64,000 nucleotides of DNA from Sipunculus nudus (GCA_026874595.1 CM049314.1:52559812-52623811); one strand, 5' to 3'. Positions 13,441-25,689 are shown, counted from the first letter of the stretch. Notes: generated by a model from the letters alone, not told the origin. Numbers and translations are program-made.

Positions 13441-15299
13441 TTGTCCATAAAAATGTATTCTGGTTTCATTTTTTTAAATTATTTTGATTTGAATCATTAT
13501 TTGCTGTGAAGGAAAAAAGCTGTGATACAAAAGCTCCAGTAACTGAACAAATAATGCATTGATCACCATGAGTATTTGCATGCATATTCATAATGGAATG
13601 TTTCATCATTTCCTGCAGACTGGTTGGGCCATCTGGATTTTTTCAAATTTTTATCCATTTTCTGTTTATTTTTTAGACCTTCAAAGATGCAGTTGTCCTT
13701 TAACAGAGCAAAAATCATAACCATTGCACCTAGAATCTTTTACTTGACATCCAGGGAGGTCCATGAAAAATGTTCTTGGAAACTTAATCTTAGGTCTCTG
13801 TTACCCATATCTTTGAGCTATGCTTCAGTTGAATTGGGATACCACCTACAATATTTTGCATATGATAGGTTGCGCCACCTACAATTTAGTTTACGCTGCA
13901 GACATCCAAGGTCATATCTCGGGAACTGTTTGACTAGTTGGGCCAAATTTTGCATGTGTATGGATCTCACATAGCTCTTTATCATACACAAAACTGGAGG
14001 GACCACCTGCAACCATTTTTGCACAGCGTCTGTCGGTTTGTCTGCCGTGGGCTAAAATCACCATGTAACATATTGTTTACATCAAGCTAGTGTCATGCAG
14101 TTTGCAAGAGCCCAGCTCCCCAGCTTCAGCTCTCAGTTCCTAAAATTTGGCATACAATTAGATGTCTCAAAAATCCCCTACCATGCCAAGAATTTGGTCA
14201 CTAGGACTTCATACCTTCGAGATATTAACGAAAAACTTCATTTTTCCATTTAAAACCCATTGTTACACTTCAAGACTGCCTAATATCAAAACCACTGATC
14301 TGACTTTAATCATATATAATATACATATTTTTCTATACATTCTCTATGCAAATGCCAGAAATGATGTCAGTATTGCCTAATTGTTTTAAGTTATGGGCCA
14401 AAACATAATGCACTTTGTAAAAAATCAAGAAAAACATTTACTCCCTTAACAAGAGGATTGCTGCAGCTAGAGATTTTTTGTCAGGGATGTAACATTATTT
14501 AATCAAGATTCAATTGAATACCCAAAATTAGTTCTGAATTTTTCAAATTGTATAAGTTATTAGTATAAATATAAAATTAGTACCTTAAATTTTGCCCAAC
14601 TTTGACCATGGCACGTTTGTTTCCTGTGAGCACTGTTGATATAATTTTCATATCATGCACACATAAGGATTTTAGCTTTTTAGTTTAGAAAGCTGAAAGA
14701 AATTGGCAAAAAATTGTAGCTTTTATTAATGTTTTTATGAGACCATGTCAGACCTTGGCTCGCTCTAGCCCCTCTTGAGTCACCTGTATGTTGACCTTGT
14801 TGAACTTTCAGCAAATTATGCATGCTTGAGGCGAGGCATAAACTAGGGCAGCCAGGCAGCTTATGGCCAGCCACAGTTGATCCAGGTGTCCAACCCAACT
14901 CATCTAGTAGTTTTAACCAACAACATAACAATAAACAATAAATTAATAAATTTTTGTTGATTTTTAATAACAAATTAAAAAAAAAATAGAAAAGGAATTT
15001 GTTAGTTGATAATAACAGGAAATTAACTTGAGTTACTGATGATATAAGAATCTTGTATCGATGGATAGAATGTCACGTATTCCAAATAACACCATGCAGT
15101 CACCTATGGTATTTTTCAGTTCAATTTTAATGACAAAAAAGTAAATCATGTTATTCATTTCTAATCATTAGGGATCATATGAAGGAAATTAATGATAGAC
15201 AAAGATGCAGTTGATAATATTAATCTAGATTCCTACTGTGTCTAGTGTGTACATTGATGTGAAATTACTCCAAAATGAATATATTACATTTATTTTTTA
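13441..15299. repeat. Family C modules, including a long C3-type portion
   Basis: At 13500-13850 lie family C modules (TTGACATCCAGGGAGGTCCA, then GGTACCCATAT-like text). A short family A-like stretch follows at about 13860-14050. From about 14100 to 14960 the sequence parallels the long family C copy at 48223-51254 (shared text CTGCCTAATATCAAAACCAC and the CATGGCACGTTTGTTTCCTG region). The matching 3' end may be the CAGCTGAGTGCCGTGACCCA at 19631, with a family B element inserted between. 14961-15299 is AT-rich and unrecognised. Confidence 0.5.
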
Positions 15300-18200
15300 G
15301 CGAACCTGTGAGCTTATGCGATGGTGCGGCGTCGTCCGTCGTGCGTCGTCTGTACGTTAACCATAGCTATCTCAAAAACGGGAGGAGCTAGCATCACCAA
15401 ATATTTTGCAAATAATCAGTCATCCAAAAAACTATATTGGATTTTGTTTATTTTTTTATAGGAAAAAAGCTAAAAAAGCTTTAAAAATCTTCTTCTCCGA
15501 AACTGTCCAGCCAAATTGTTCAATATTTCACAGAAATGATCCTTGGAACAATCTTTCTCAAGTTTGTTCAAATGGTTCCAGTTCAGAGATTTTTGGCAGA
15601 GTTACAGGAGGTTGAACTTTGTTACCTGTGCAAAAAAGCATATTAAAATTTAAATCTCAGAAACGGCTGGAGCTATCATCACCAAATTTTATGCCAATGT
15701 TGGTCACATAAGTCATATCTGACATTGAGGTATTGGTGGCGCCACCTGCATCAGCCTTTTTTGTACGTGGTCATCAGTGCCTGTATCACACTGAGGGCTA
15801 CAAAAAACTTCTTCTCTGAAACCACATGGCCAAAATGTTAAATATCGCACAGAAATGATCCTAGGGTAGTGCTTTCTGAAGTTTATTCAAATGGTCACTT
15901 TTCAGTGATTTTTGGCTAAGTTATGGGAAGCTGAATTTAGTCATATGCCATAACAGCCCATATTAGCTCAGTGGCTACAAAGATCTTCTTCTCAAAAACC
16001 ACTGGGCCAAATTCTTAAATCTCACACATTAATAATCCTCAGATGTTGATTATTCATGTTTGTTCAAATGGTTTTGGTTCAGTGCTTTTTGCCTGAGTTA
16101 CGGGAAGCTGAACTTAGCCAGTTTGCTGTATCTTCATATATCAGTTATAAACCTGCAAAACGTTTTTCGACTGATGCCACTGAAGCCAGTTTGTTTAATA
16201 TTTTACAAGAATAATCCCTACAATTATTCTTATAATAAATGTCATTAATGGTTCCACATGAATGATTTTTGGCTGAATTATGGAGCTTGAATTGAGTCAT
16301 TTTACCATATATGTTAGCTGTGTGATGCTGTTACATCTAGCCTGGCACAAGTTTATCAGCATCTATTACATCATGCCACTAGACATTTAGATTTCAGGTT
16401 ATCCTTGGTTAATATTGACAAGAAAATTTTTTTAAAAGCTTTTAAAAAATTTAGATTTATGATTTAAGTTATTCATCATACCAGGCAATGTTACAATCAT
16501 GGAAATTCAGCTCTCTGTGGCTATATAAAGACAACTGTACGTGGATTATAAATCATTGGTATCCCTACTCAACATAATTAAAAAATTTGCCATCAATGAG
16601 ATATATCTGTATTTTAATTTTGCATTCAGTATGTATCCATAATATTTTACATATATTCCTGATTTCTTTCTTATAAAAAGTCGGCTGAAAAGCATTTTGT
16701 ATTGGGAAAATAAATTTCAAAGTTATTACAAGTAGGTACCACTTTTGTGTACAGATGGCAGCACTTGGTTTACCATTGGCAGATTGCCAGTGCCTTGATG
16801 TTGGCCATTAGCCAAGATGATGTCAGCTTTATAAATAGTTTTGGCACAGTACCAGGATTGGAAGAAGTGCAGCCAGGTATAGGTCAAGAGTTCACTCAGT
16901 GCAGTAGCTGCATTCTATTTATAGCTTTGGCAGACTGCCAGCTGTGTCAGATTATACAACAGGTCAAGAGTTCACTCAGTGCAGCTAGGTACAGGTCAAA
17001 AGTTCACTCAGTCTAGCCAGGTGCAGGTCAAGGGTTCACTCAGTGCAGTAGCTTGAGGCAGCAATTTGTCACAGGTCACTCGGGGGCAACTGCCTTACTC
17101 ACCTAAGCCTTGTCAGCCCAGTGCATCAAACTCTGGGGAAGTTTGATGTATTGGATTGATATTTTTACATGTCTGTGCGTCTTTGATGGTATTCTCATTT
17201 ACAAGACAGGTGGTGCCACCTACATTGACTTTTGCAGTGTATGCGCCTGCTTATTTCTACAGAGGAATTTTATACATCAGCCTAAAATTGGGCATGTTTA
17301 TATATATCGGGTAGCTTTAGAGTGTACAAAACTGGTGGCCCCACCTACAATATTTTTGCACAGTGTAGGTCCCTGCTTATTTCATAGGAGGGGTTTGTTT
17401 GACATACTGGTGGTGCCAGCTACAATCATTGTATTCGCCAAAACAGAGTTTTGCGGATACTATGTTTTCAGTCGGACGCCGACGCTGCCGCCATGGCCGT
17501 ATAGGTTTCCGGAGAACTCCTCCATAACCACTGGGCAGAATTTTTTAAAATTCGGAATTATGATCGGTCACATGTGAACTGCTGCGCCCTCATTTTTGGT
17601 TGACCTCTGACCTTTCCTCTCCGCCGAGCATCCATTTGTGTGTCTGTTTCCACACATAAACCCACATATCTCAGGAACCGTTTGACCAATAAGCCTAAAG
17701 ATTTTGCACAAATGTAGCCCTTGGAAAGCTTTATAACATACACTAAAAATGGTGGCGCCACCTGCAATCATTTTTGCACAGCGTTCATCTGTTCATCAGC
17801 CTTGGGATAAAAACATTCATATCTCTGCATTGGTTGGACTTATCCACCTGAAATTTTGCATGTGTATACATTCTAGACAGCTTTCTTGATTTTATGACAG
17901 GTGGCGCCACCTATATTCAAGTTTAAGCTGCAGACATCCAAGCTCATCTCGGGAACCATTTGACCATTTGGGCCAAAATTTTGCATGTGTATAGATCTCC
18001 CATAGCTCTTTATCATATGCAAAACTGGTGGTGCCACCTGCCACAATTTTTGCACAGCGTCCATCTGTTCATCTGCTTTGGGATAAAATCACTCATATCT
18101 CGGCAGTCGTTTGACTTATCCACCTGATATTTTGCAGGTTTATACATCCTTGACAGCTTTCTTGATTTTATGACAGGTGGCGCCACCTACATTCACGTTT

Positions 18201-18994
18201 AAGCTGCAGATTCCAAGCTCATATCTCGGGAACCATTTGACCAGTTGGACCAAAATTTTGCATGTGTATAGATCTCACATAGCTCTTAATCATACACAAA
18301 ATTGGTGGTGCCATCTGCTACCATTTTTGCACAGTGTCTGCCTGTTTGTCTGCCGTGGGCTAAAATCACTCATATCTCAGTAGTGGTTTGACTTATCCAC
18401 CTGAAATTTTGCATGTTTATACATCTTGGATAGCTTTCTGGATTTTTTGGCAGGTGGCACCACCTACATTTATGTATATGCTGCAGACATTCAGGCTTAT
18501 ATTTCAGGACTGGTTTGACTTATTCCCCTGAAATTTTGCATGTTGTTTAGATCTCATATCTCTGCATTGGTTGGACTTATCCACCTGAAATTTTGCATGT
18601 GTATACATCCTGGACAGCTTTCTTGATATTATGACAGGTGGCACCACCTACATACACATTTCGGCTGCAGACATCCAGGCTATTATGCAACACACCTCAC
18701 TCTATTTCCCCTTGCCACTCAATCTATTCCTCACGTCACCTTTCCCACTCTGATTTTGGCAGATACAGGTAGATGCTTGTTGACTACCCATATTCTAGTT
18801 TTTGTGTTGTGTGCACCCATGCCAGAATTGCAGCAGTGATGTATGTTTAATTGTTTCTTGTTCTAAGTGTTTAGTACTTGCATTGTTCATATACATGTTA
18901 CACATGTTCTTGAAAAGTAATGGTCCAGCATTGAAGCATTATACCTGGTGTAATCTCATTGCACAGGTTCGCATTAGACCTATAGGCCTTGTTT
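15300..18994 (+). mobile_element. Family B Helentron-like element (copy B1) with nested family A
   Basis: The 5' end is GCGAACCTGTG (15300-15310), followed by CGTCGTCCGTC-type text. The 3' end has the inverted match CACAGGTTCGC (18962-18972), then the hairpin AGACC-TATA-GGCCT (18976-18989) and a TTGTTT tail. The interior has repeated modules with CTCAGAAACGGCTGGAGCTA and GGTGGCGCCACCTGCATC, plus short GGTCAAGAGTTCACTCAGTG repeats at 16880-17060. A family A element lies inside at 17431-18798. No helicase or replication-initiator coding sequence was seen, so it would be non-autonomous. Confidence 0.6.
17431..18798 (+). mobile_element. Family A Helentron-like element (copy A1)
   Basis: The 5' end GTATTCGCCAAAA is itself a hairpin with TTTTGCGGATAC at 17449-17460. 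The 3' side has ATTTTGGCAGATAC (near 18754), the inverse of the 5' end. A degenerate stem around a GCTTGT loop follows, then ATTCTAG. Between them are several modules of roughly 190-250 bp, each with CTCATATCTCGG, GCATGTGTATA and the palindrome GGTGGCGCCACC. It is longer than A2 and A3 (about 0.9 kb), apparently through extra internal modules. Confidence 0.6.
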
Positions 18995-19630
18995 AATATA
19001 AATAAAAGCCATAAAACCAGGTACTTATGATCATTATTTAAATGTGTGAATTTTGTATATTCTGGATTCTCAACATCATTGTTTGGTGAAAACTGAATAA
19101 ATACCAGACATGGTGCGAATACTTTGCAACTGTATTTAAATACAAATATGAATATGTACTCCATGATGAAATTTCTTTCATAAGAATGGAAATTCAGGTA
19201 AAAATGAAAGTATATGAATATCAGTGCAAATACTTTCAAAATGTATTCATGAATGCATTCATGAATATATTCTTTAATATTATTTTAATAATCACTTCAG
19301 TTATATTTTATTTTAAATAATCATACGATTCTCTTATTATTTTTAATAAAAATTATATTTGGGACAATATTTGTAATTTTTTTTAATAAATAGTTAAACT
19401 CTTATATTATATGTTCTGCTTATAAGTTATATGGCCAAGTCAAAATCTGTGTGACAGTAGCACTCCATTTGTTAATAAAATAAATGAAATCAATCCTCTT
19501 CCCTGTCTCCAAAGGTACTATCAAAATCATGCATAAGCTAAACAACAACAACTCATAATACAGCTTATTTTTTTACCACATAAAACCAGCATGTGCCTCA
19601 TTTCTAATTCATATCTTTAATCATATATAA
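18995..19630 (+). other. AT-rich intron 4 segment
   Basis: Very AT-rich with several TTTAATAAA-type strings. No repeat family or coding sequence was identified. It may be the right-hand remainder of a long family C copy interrupted by B1, because family C's 3' end follows at 19631-19666. Confidence 0.4.
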
Positions 19631-20093
19631 CAGCTGAGTGCCGTGACCCATAGGTCCCTTGTTTTTGCAGGTGGCGCCACCTACATTTATGATAGCGCTG
19701 CAGACATTCAGGCTTATATCTCAGGACTGGTTGGACATATCCCCCTGAAATTTTGCATGTGTACAGATCTCATATTGCTCAGTCATACACAAAATTGTTG
19801 GCACCACCTGCCATAATTTTTGCACAAGTCCTTCTGTTTGTCTGCTGTGGGAAAAAATCACTCATATCTCGGCAGTGGTTTGACTTTTTGCATATGTATA
19901 CTACTTGGACAGCTTTCTGGATTTTGTGGTAGGTAGCGCAACCTACATACACATTTTGGCTGCAGACATCCATGCTAATATGCAACACACCTCACTCTAT
20001 TTCCCCTTGCCACTCAATCCATGCCTCACTTCACCCGTTCCACTCTGATTTTGGCAGTTACACATAGTCGCTTGTTGACTACCCCAATTCTAG
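19631..20093 (+). mobile_element. Family C 3' end joined to a 5'-truncated family A copy (A5)
   Basis: 19631-19666 is a family C 3' terminus (CAGCTGAGTGCCGTGACCCA, then TAGGTCCCTTGTTTTT). From 19668 it passes directly into family A modules beginning GGTGGCGCCACCTACATT. The segment ends with a degraded family A 3' end: TTTTGGCAGTTACACATAGT, then CGCTTGTTGACTACC and ATTCTAG at 20093. The 5' end of this A copy is missing. Confidence 0.55.
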
Positions 20094-20155
20094 TTGATTT
20101 CACACTTTCATAGTTAAACACATTTCAGGGAACCATTTGTGCATCTAGGCCCTTG

Positions 20156-21447
20156 TTTGTGTTTCAGTTGGAATTACAAGGCAGTGAGTTGATCATGGTT
20201 ACCATTGGTTACTTGTTTTGTGTTTCAGGGGGAGATATTTGGCAGTGAGCTGAGTGTGGTTACCATTGGTTACTTGTTTTGTGTTTCAGGGGGAGATATT
20301 TGGCAGTGAGCTGAGTGTGGTTACCATTGGTTACTTGTTTTGTGTTTCAGGGGGAGATATTTGGCAGTGAGCTGAGTGTGGTTACCATTGGTTACTTGTT
20401 TTGTGTTTCAGGGGGAGATATTTGGCAGTGAGCTGAGTGTGGTTACCATTGGTTACTTGTTTTGTGTTTCAGGGGGAGATATTTGGCAGTGAGCTGGGTG
20501 TGGTTACCATTGGTTACTTGTTTTGTGTTTCAGGGGGAGATATTTGGCAGTGAGCTGAGTGTGGTTACCATTGGTTACTTGTTTTGTGTTTCAGGGGGAG
20601 ATATTTGGCAGTGAGCTGAGTGTGGTTACCATTGGTTACTTGTTTTGTGTTTCAGGGGGAGATATTTGGCAGTGAGCTGAGTGTGGTTACCATTGGTTAC
20701 TTGTTTTGTGTTTCAGGGGGAGATATTTGGCAGTGAGCTGAGTGTGGTTACCATTGGTTACTTGTTTTGTGTTTCAGGGGGAGATATTTGGCAGTGAGCT
20801 GAGTGTGGTTACCATTGGTTACTTGTTTTGTGTTTCAGGGGGAGATATTTGGCAGTGAGCTGAGTGTGGTTACCATTGGTTACTTGTTTTGTGTTTCAGG
20901 GGGAGATATTTGGCAGTGAGCTGAGTGTGGTTACCATTGGTTACTTGTTTTGTGTTTCAGGGGGAGATATTTGGCAGTGAGCTGAGTGTGGTTACCATTG
21001 GATACTTGTTTTGTGTTTCAGGGGGAGATATTTGGCAGTGAGCTGAGTGTGGTTACCATTGGTTACTTGTTTTGTGTTTCAGGGGGAAATATTTGGCAGT
21101 GAGCTGAGTGTGGTTACCATTGGTTACTTGTTTTGTGTTTCAGGGGGAGATATTTGGCAGTGAGCTGAGTGTGGTTACCATTGGTTACTTGTTTTGTGTA
21201 TCAGGGGGAGAAATTTGGCAGTGAGCTGAGTGTGGTTACCATTGGTTACTTGTTTCATGTTTCAGGGGGTGATATTTGGCAGTGAGCTGAGTGTGGTTAC
21301 CATTGGTTACTTGTTTCGTGATTCAGGGGGAGATATTTGGCAGTGAGCTGAGTGTGGTTACCATTGGTTACTTGTTTCATGTTTCAGGGGAGATATTTGG
21401 CAGTGAGCTGAGTGTGGTTACCATTGGTTACTTGTTTCATGTTTCAG
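20156..21447 (+). repeat. 61-bp minisatellite of the exon e splice acceptor and exon start (intron 4, 3' side)
   Basis: About 21 units, most of 61 bp. Each contains TTGTTTTGTGTTTCAG|GGGG (bar added at the splice boundary) then AGATATTTGGCAGTG. The true acceptor and exon start at 21448 read TTGTTTCATGTTTCAG|GGAG then AGATACATGGCAGTG, so each unit is a copy of the 3' splice site plus the first 18-19 exon bases. The last unit (21388-21447) is 60 bp and lacks one base of the exon copy. Splicing into it would reach TGA in the eighth codon. Using the acceptor one unit further up (21327) would also shift the frame. The units are nearly identical, so the expansion looks recent. Confidence 0.93.
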
Positions 21448-21903
21448 GGAGAGATACATGGCAGTGGCACATACAGGGAGCTGTCAGAAGGTGGCGTGGA
21501 CTTTGCAGCTCTGTTACAAAGGGATGCTGATGAAGATGTAGATGACACAGTATTGTCAACAGAAATGTCAGCAGATAAACCAGCAGACCAGTTACCAGAG
21601 AGGGAAGCCGTGTCTCAGTCGCTGGACTGTAAACACCTGGCATCATACTTGTCTAAGCTGTCAGAGCAGCATGAACCTCTCTTGTCTAAATCAGTCATCG
21701 CTGAAAATAGATACTTACAGCAGTCCTTACCTGACTTAGATAAAACTGTAACAGTAAAGCAGTGGTCCAATAGCGGCACAAGACAACATGTGAATCACTT
21801 AACAAACGGTCCATCCAGTATCAGCACAAGTCAACATATGAATCACCTTCAAGAAGTGACTCAGTCAATGCTGTCTCTAACTTCACTTAGTAAAGATATC
21901 AAG
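21448..21903 (+). CDS. ABCC4: ABCC4-like transporter, exon e (NBD1 end and linker)
   Basis: 152 codons, phase 0 at both ends. It begins GEIHGSGTYRELSEGGVDFA, equivalent to the end of NBD1 in ABCC4 (KGTYTEFLKSG type), followed by ALLQRDADED. The rest is a polar Ser/Gln/His-rich linker with no domain, such as EREAVSQSLD and QHMNHLQEVTQSM. It corresponds to the regulatory linker before the second membrane domain, which is variable in this family. The exon end chosen is ATCAAG|GCAAGT, a GC-AG intron: the GC donor keeps frame with exon f (SKDIK then PEFVADV), while a nearby GTAAAG at 21890 would not. The reading frame runs on to 22065 into a transposable element. Confidence 0.88.
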
Positions 21904-23441
21904 GCAAGTATTCCAAGTTTAAACATTTGTTCATTTTATTGCAAGCAGATTTTAATTGTATCCGCCAAACGAAGTTTTGCGGATACTATTTTTTTTACCA
22001 GGTTCCGCCGCCGCCGCTTTCGTTTCCGGATAACTCCTCTGAGACTACTGGACGGATTTTTCTGAAACTTACACCAATTATCTGGTCACATGTGAACTGG
22101 TGCCTAACCAATTGGCCTTGACCTCTGACCTTTCCTCTCTGCCCACCATCCATTTGTGCATCTGTTTCCACACATTAACCCACTTATCTTGGGAACCGTT
22201 CAACCAATCAAGAAAAAAAATTTACACAAATGTAGCCCATGGATAGCTTTATAACATACACAAAAATGGTGGTGCCACCTGCAGCCATTTTTGCACAGCA
22301 TCCATCTGTTTGTCTGCCTTGGGTTAAAATCACTCGTATCTCTGCAGTGGTTTGACCAAATTACCAGAAATTCGGCATGCGTATACATCCCGCATAGCTT
22401 TCTTGATTTTATGACAGGTGGCGTGACCTACATTCACATTCACACTATAGACATCCATGCTTATATCTCCGGACCCGTTCGACCAGTAAGGAAAAACATT
22501 TTACACAAATGTAGCCCTTCGATAGCTTTATAACATACACAAAAATGGTGGCGCCACCTGCAGCCATTTTTGCTCAGTGTCCATCTGTTTGTCTGCTGTT
22601 GGATAAAATCACTCATATCTCTGCAGTGGTTTGACTTTTCAACCTGAAATTTTGCATGTGTATACATCTTGGATAGTTTCTTGTTCAAATAACAGGTAGC
22701 GCCACCTACAATAATGTTTACGTGGCAGACATCAATTCTAATATGTAACACATGTAACTCTATTTCCCCATGCCACTCAATCCATGCCTCACTTAACCAG
22801 TCCTACTCTGATTTTGGCGGATACACGTAGTCGCTTGTCGACTACCTTTATTCTAGTTAAAGTGATTTTGACACCCAAACTAAAAAAAAAAATTGCTTGC
22901 TTTAACGTTTATAAAGCTTTCATGCTGAGCATGGATTGCCTTGTAACTTTATGTGCCCATCAGTGTTTTTAGCTCAATAACTTTAAGTTATCTGAGGCAT
23001 AAGGATACATGAACCTCTGTCCAATGTTCAGCCATCAGACATCTGGTAACAGGGCACAGATTAGAAAGGTTGAAGGTCCATTTTTTGCTTAGCTTAAGTC
23101 AACAGATATGTATACCACATCTGACATTATATAAGCCAAATTAATGAAAAATAATGGTGTAGTTGATAATTCTGAATCAGTTTATATTTTTTGGTTATTT
23201 TTTTTATTTTGTAAATTTATGATATATTGTATGATTTATATGGTATTATTTATAAAATTGAAAAAAAGTGGATATGATAAAATATTTAGGACCTGTGGGT
23301 CATTTCTTATCATTTATGTTATACTGCAACAAAAGGAATGTGTAAAATAAATTTACTTTACTGTTAGTAATCTGTCATTTACAGATTTTGAAATAATGTT
23401 CTCAATATTTGTTTGGTGTGACCTGAGTCTGTTCCCTGCAG
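21904..23441 (+). other. Intron 5, GC-AG type
   Basis: Starts GCAAGT after CAAG, the strong consensus AG|GCAAGT tolerated for GC donors, and ends at CTGTTCCCTGCAG (AG at 23440-23441). It contains a family A element (21958-22856). The remaining 585 bp show no recognised feature. It is one of the three introns here without a tandem array at its donor. Confidence 0.8.
21958..22856 (+). mobile_element. Family A Helentron-like element (copy A2)
   Basis: An 899-bp complete copy. The 5' end GTATCCGCCAAAC pairs with GTTTTGCGGATAC just downstream (hairpin). The 3' inverted repeat TTTTGGCGGATAC (22813-22825) is followed by the stem-loop GTAGTC-GCTTGTC-GACTAC and then TTTATTCTAG. A GC-rich CCGCCGCCGC stretch follows the 5' hairpin. 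Two internal palindrome modules (GGTGGTGCCACC, GGTGGCGCCACC) are present. It starts only 54 bp after the GC donor. Confidence 0.7.
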
Positions 23442-23620
23442 CCTGAATTTGTGGCTGATGTCCAGGAAGAAGAGTCACGGGTTGAAGGCACAGTCTCTGT
23501 TACTCTGTATGGCAAGTACTTCAGAGCAGGAGCTGGCTACATCAAAATATTTGTGTTCATTTTGCTGAACATTGTATGTCAGGTTGCATATGTGATGGCT
23601 GACTGGTGGCTCTCTTACTG
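23442..23620 (+). CDS. ABCC4: ABCC4-like transporter, exon f (start of second membrane domain)
   Basis: 59 codons plus 2 nt. PEFVADVQEEESRVEGTVSV is the end of the linker; LYGKYFRAGAGYIKIF leads into a hydrophobic helix, FVFILLNIVCQVAYVMA, and then DWWLSYW. The EGxVxxxxYxxYFRAGA and DWWLSYW strings are hallmarks of ABCC4. This is the first helix of membrane domain 2 (TM7 in ABCC4 numbering). The exon ends TACTG|GTGAGT; the tryptophan codon TG-G is finished by exon g. Confidence 0.95.
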
Positions 23621-23639
23621 GTGAGTATCTTGGGTTTTC

Positions 23640-25240
23640 TAACTTAATGCTAGGCCAGCTTCAGGTCAGTGTGAACATTTCTTACGTGGTGTTAGACCTC
23701 CATCATATCAGTGTGAACATTTCTTACTTGGTGTTAGTATTTCTTACTTCTTGTTAGACCAGCATCATATTAGTGTTAAAATTTCTTACTTCGTGTTAGA
23801 CCTCCATCAGGTCAGTGTGAACATTTCTTACTTTGTGTTAGACCAGCATCATATCAGTGTGAGCATTTCTTACTTCTTGTTAGACCAGCATCATATCAGT
23901 GTTAAAATTTCTTACTTCATGTTAGACCAGCATCATTTCAGTGTGAACATTTCTTACTTGGTGTTAGACAAGCATCATATCAGTGTGAACATTTCTTACT
24001 TCATGTAAATATTTCTTACTTCTTGTTAGACCAGCATCATATTAGTGTTAAAATTTCTTACTTCGTGTTAGACCTCCATCAGGTCAGTGTGAACATTTCT
24101 TACTTGGTGTTAGACCTCCATCATGTCAGTGTGAACATTTCTTACTTCGTGTTAGACCAGCATCATATCAGTGTAAGCATTTCTTACTTCTTGTTAGACA
24201 AGCATCATATCAGTGTTAAAATTTCTTACTTCGTGTTAGACCTCTATCATGTCAGTGTGAACATTTCTTACTTCGTGTTAGACCTCCATCATGTCAGTGT
24301 GAACATTTCTTACTTCGTGTTAGACCTCCATCATGTCAGTGTGAACATTTCTTACTTGGTGTTAGACCTCCATCATGTCAGTGTGAACATTTCTTACTTC
24401 GTGTTAGACCTCTATCATGTCAGTGTGAACATTTCTTACTTGGTGATAGACCAGCATCGTGTCAGTGTGAACAATTCTTATTTGGTGTTAGAAAAACATC
24501 AGGTCAGTATGAACATTTCTTACTTGGTTAAAGACCAGCTTCAAGTCAGTGTAAGCATTTCTTACTTGGTGTTCAACAAGCATCATGTCATTGTGAAACT
24601 TTCTTACTTGGTGTTAGACAACATCATGTCAGTGTAAAAATTTCTTACCTGGTGTTAGGACAACATCAGGTCAGTATGAACATTTCTTACTTGGTTTTAG
24701 ACCAGATTTAGGGCAGTGTGAACATTTCTTACTTGGTGTTAGACCTCCATCATGTCAGTGTGAGCATTTCTTACTTGGTGTTAGACCTCCATCATGTCAG
24801 TGTGAACATTTCTTACTTGGTGTCAGACCTCCATCGTGACAGTGTGAACATTTCTTACTTGGTGTTAGACCTCCATCATGTCAGTGTGAACATTTCTTAC
24901 TTGGTGTTAGACCTCCATCATGCCAGTTTGAACATTTCTTACTTGGTGTTAGACCTCCATCATGTCAGTGTGAACATTTCTTACTTGGTGTAAGACCTCC
25001 ATCATGTCAGTGTGAACATTTCTTACTTGGTGTTAGACCTCCATCATGTCAGTGTGAACATTTCTTACTTGGTGTTAGACCTCCATCATTTCAGTGTGAA
25101 CATTTCTTACTTGGTGTTAGACCTCCATCATGCCAGTTTGAACATTTCTTACTTGATGTTAGACCTCTATCATGTCAGTGTGAACATTTCTTACTTGGTG
25201 TTAGGCCAGCTTCAGGTCAGTATAAACATTTCTTCCATTG
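23640..25240 (+). repeat. 42-bp minisatellite after exon f (intron 6)
   Basis: About 37 units of 42 bp containing CATTTCTTACTTGGTGTTAG and ACCTCCATCATGTCAGTGTG. It begins about 20-30 nt into intron 6. The unit's TTCTTACTTGGTGTTA resembles the exon f donor region, CTCTTACTGGTGAGTA, but less closely than in introns 3, 4, 7 and 8. Forty-two bases are 14 codons, so the long forward frames at 23751-25284 (repeating VLDLHHVSVNISYL) are artefacts. Confidence 0.85.
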
Positions 25241-25689
25241 TTGAGTCTCATCAGATGATGTATATTGTAATACTTCACTCATGATACAATACATGATAAT
25301 TCACTCATGATACAATACATGATAATACATAAAATTAATCCTGGCATTCAGATTAAGAGAAAGTATAAGTCTTTATTGTTCCAGTTCTACATGCAATTAC
25401 TTCAAAACTTCAGGAGTATTGAATTATAAAACAAACACTTGAGTTTGCTTTGATCATGCAGCAGTTGCCTAATCAGATGTTGATCAACTGATTACTGGCC
25501 AATGATCTTTTGCCTTACAAGCTGGTCCACTGACTGTTAATATCTTTCGATACCAATACGACAAGTTGGGCAACCGACTGTTTTATACTAAAACATCATT
25601 TGACTTTATATCACAATGTAAGGTGATTGGTTAAAGCACAGTTGAATGGTCACAGTTCTCAAAACCAATATGCTTTTGTATAATTTCAG
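25241..25689 (+). other. Intron 6, 3' part
   Basis: Contains two adjacent copies of a 25-bp unit (CACTCATGATACAATACATG then ATAAT) at about 25276-25327. Otherwise unrecognised. It ends at the acceptor TATAATTTCAG (AG at 25688-25689). Confidence 0.6.

Noticed and set aside
13624-13974. Forward frame of 116 codons.
   Set aside because: It lies in family C modules, with no domain, no splice context and low-complexity hydrophobic start.
17110-17577. Forward frame of 155 codons.
   Set aside because: It spans family B and family A repeat text, including the family A 5' hairpin; not protein-like across copies.
23751-25284. Open frames of up to 204 codons repeating VLDLHHVSVNISYL.
   Set aside because: Artefact of the 42-bp array in intron 6; same reasoning.
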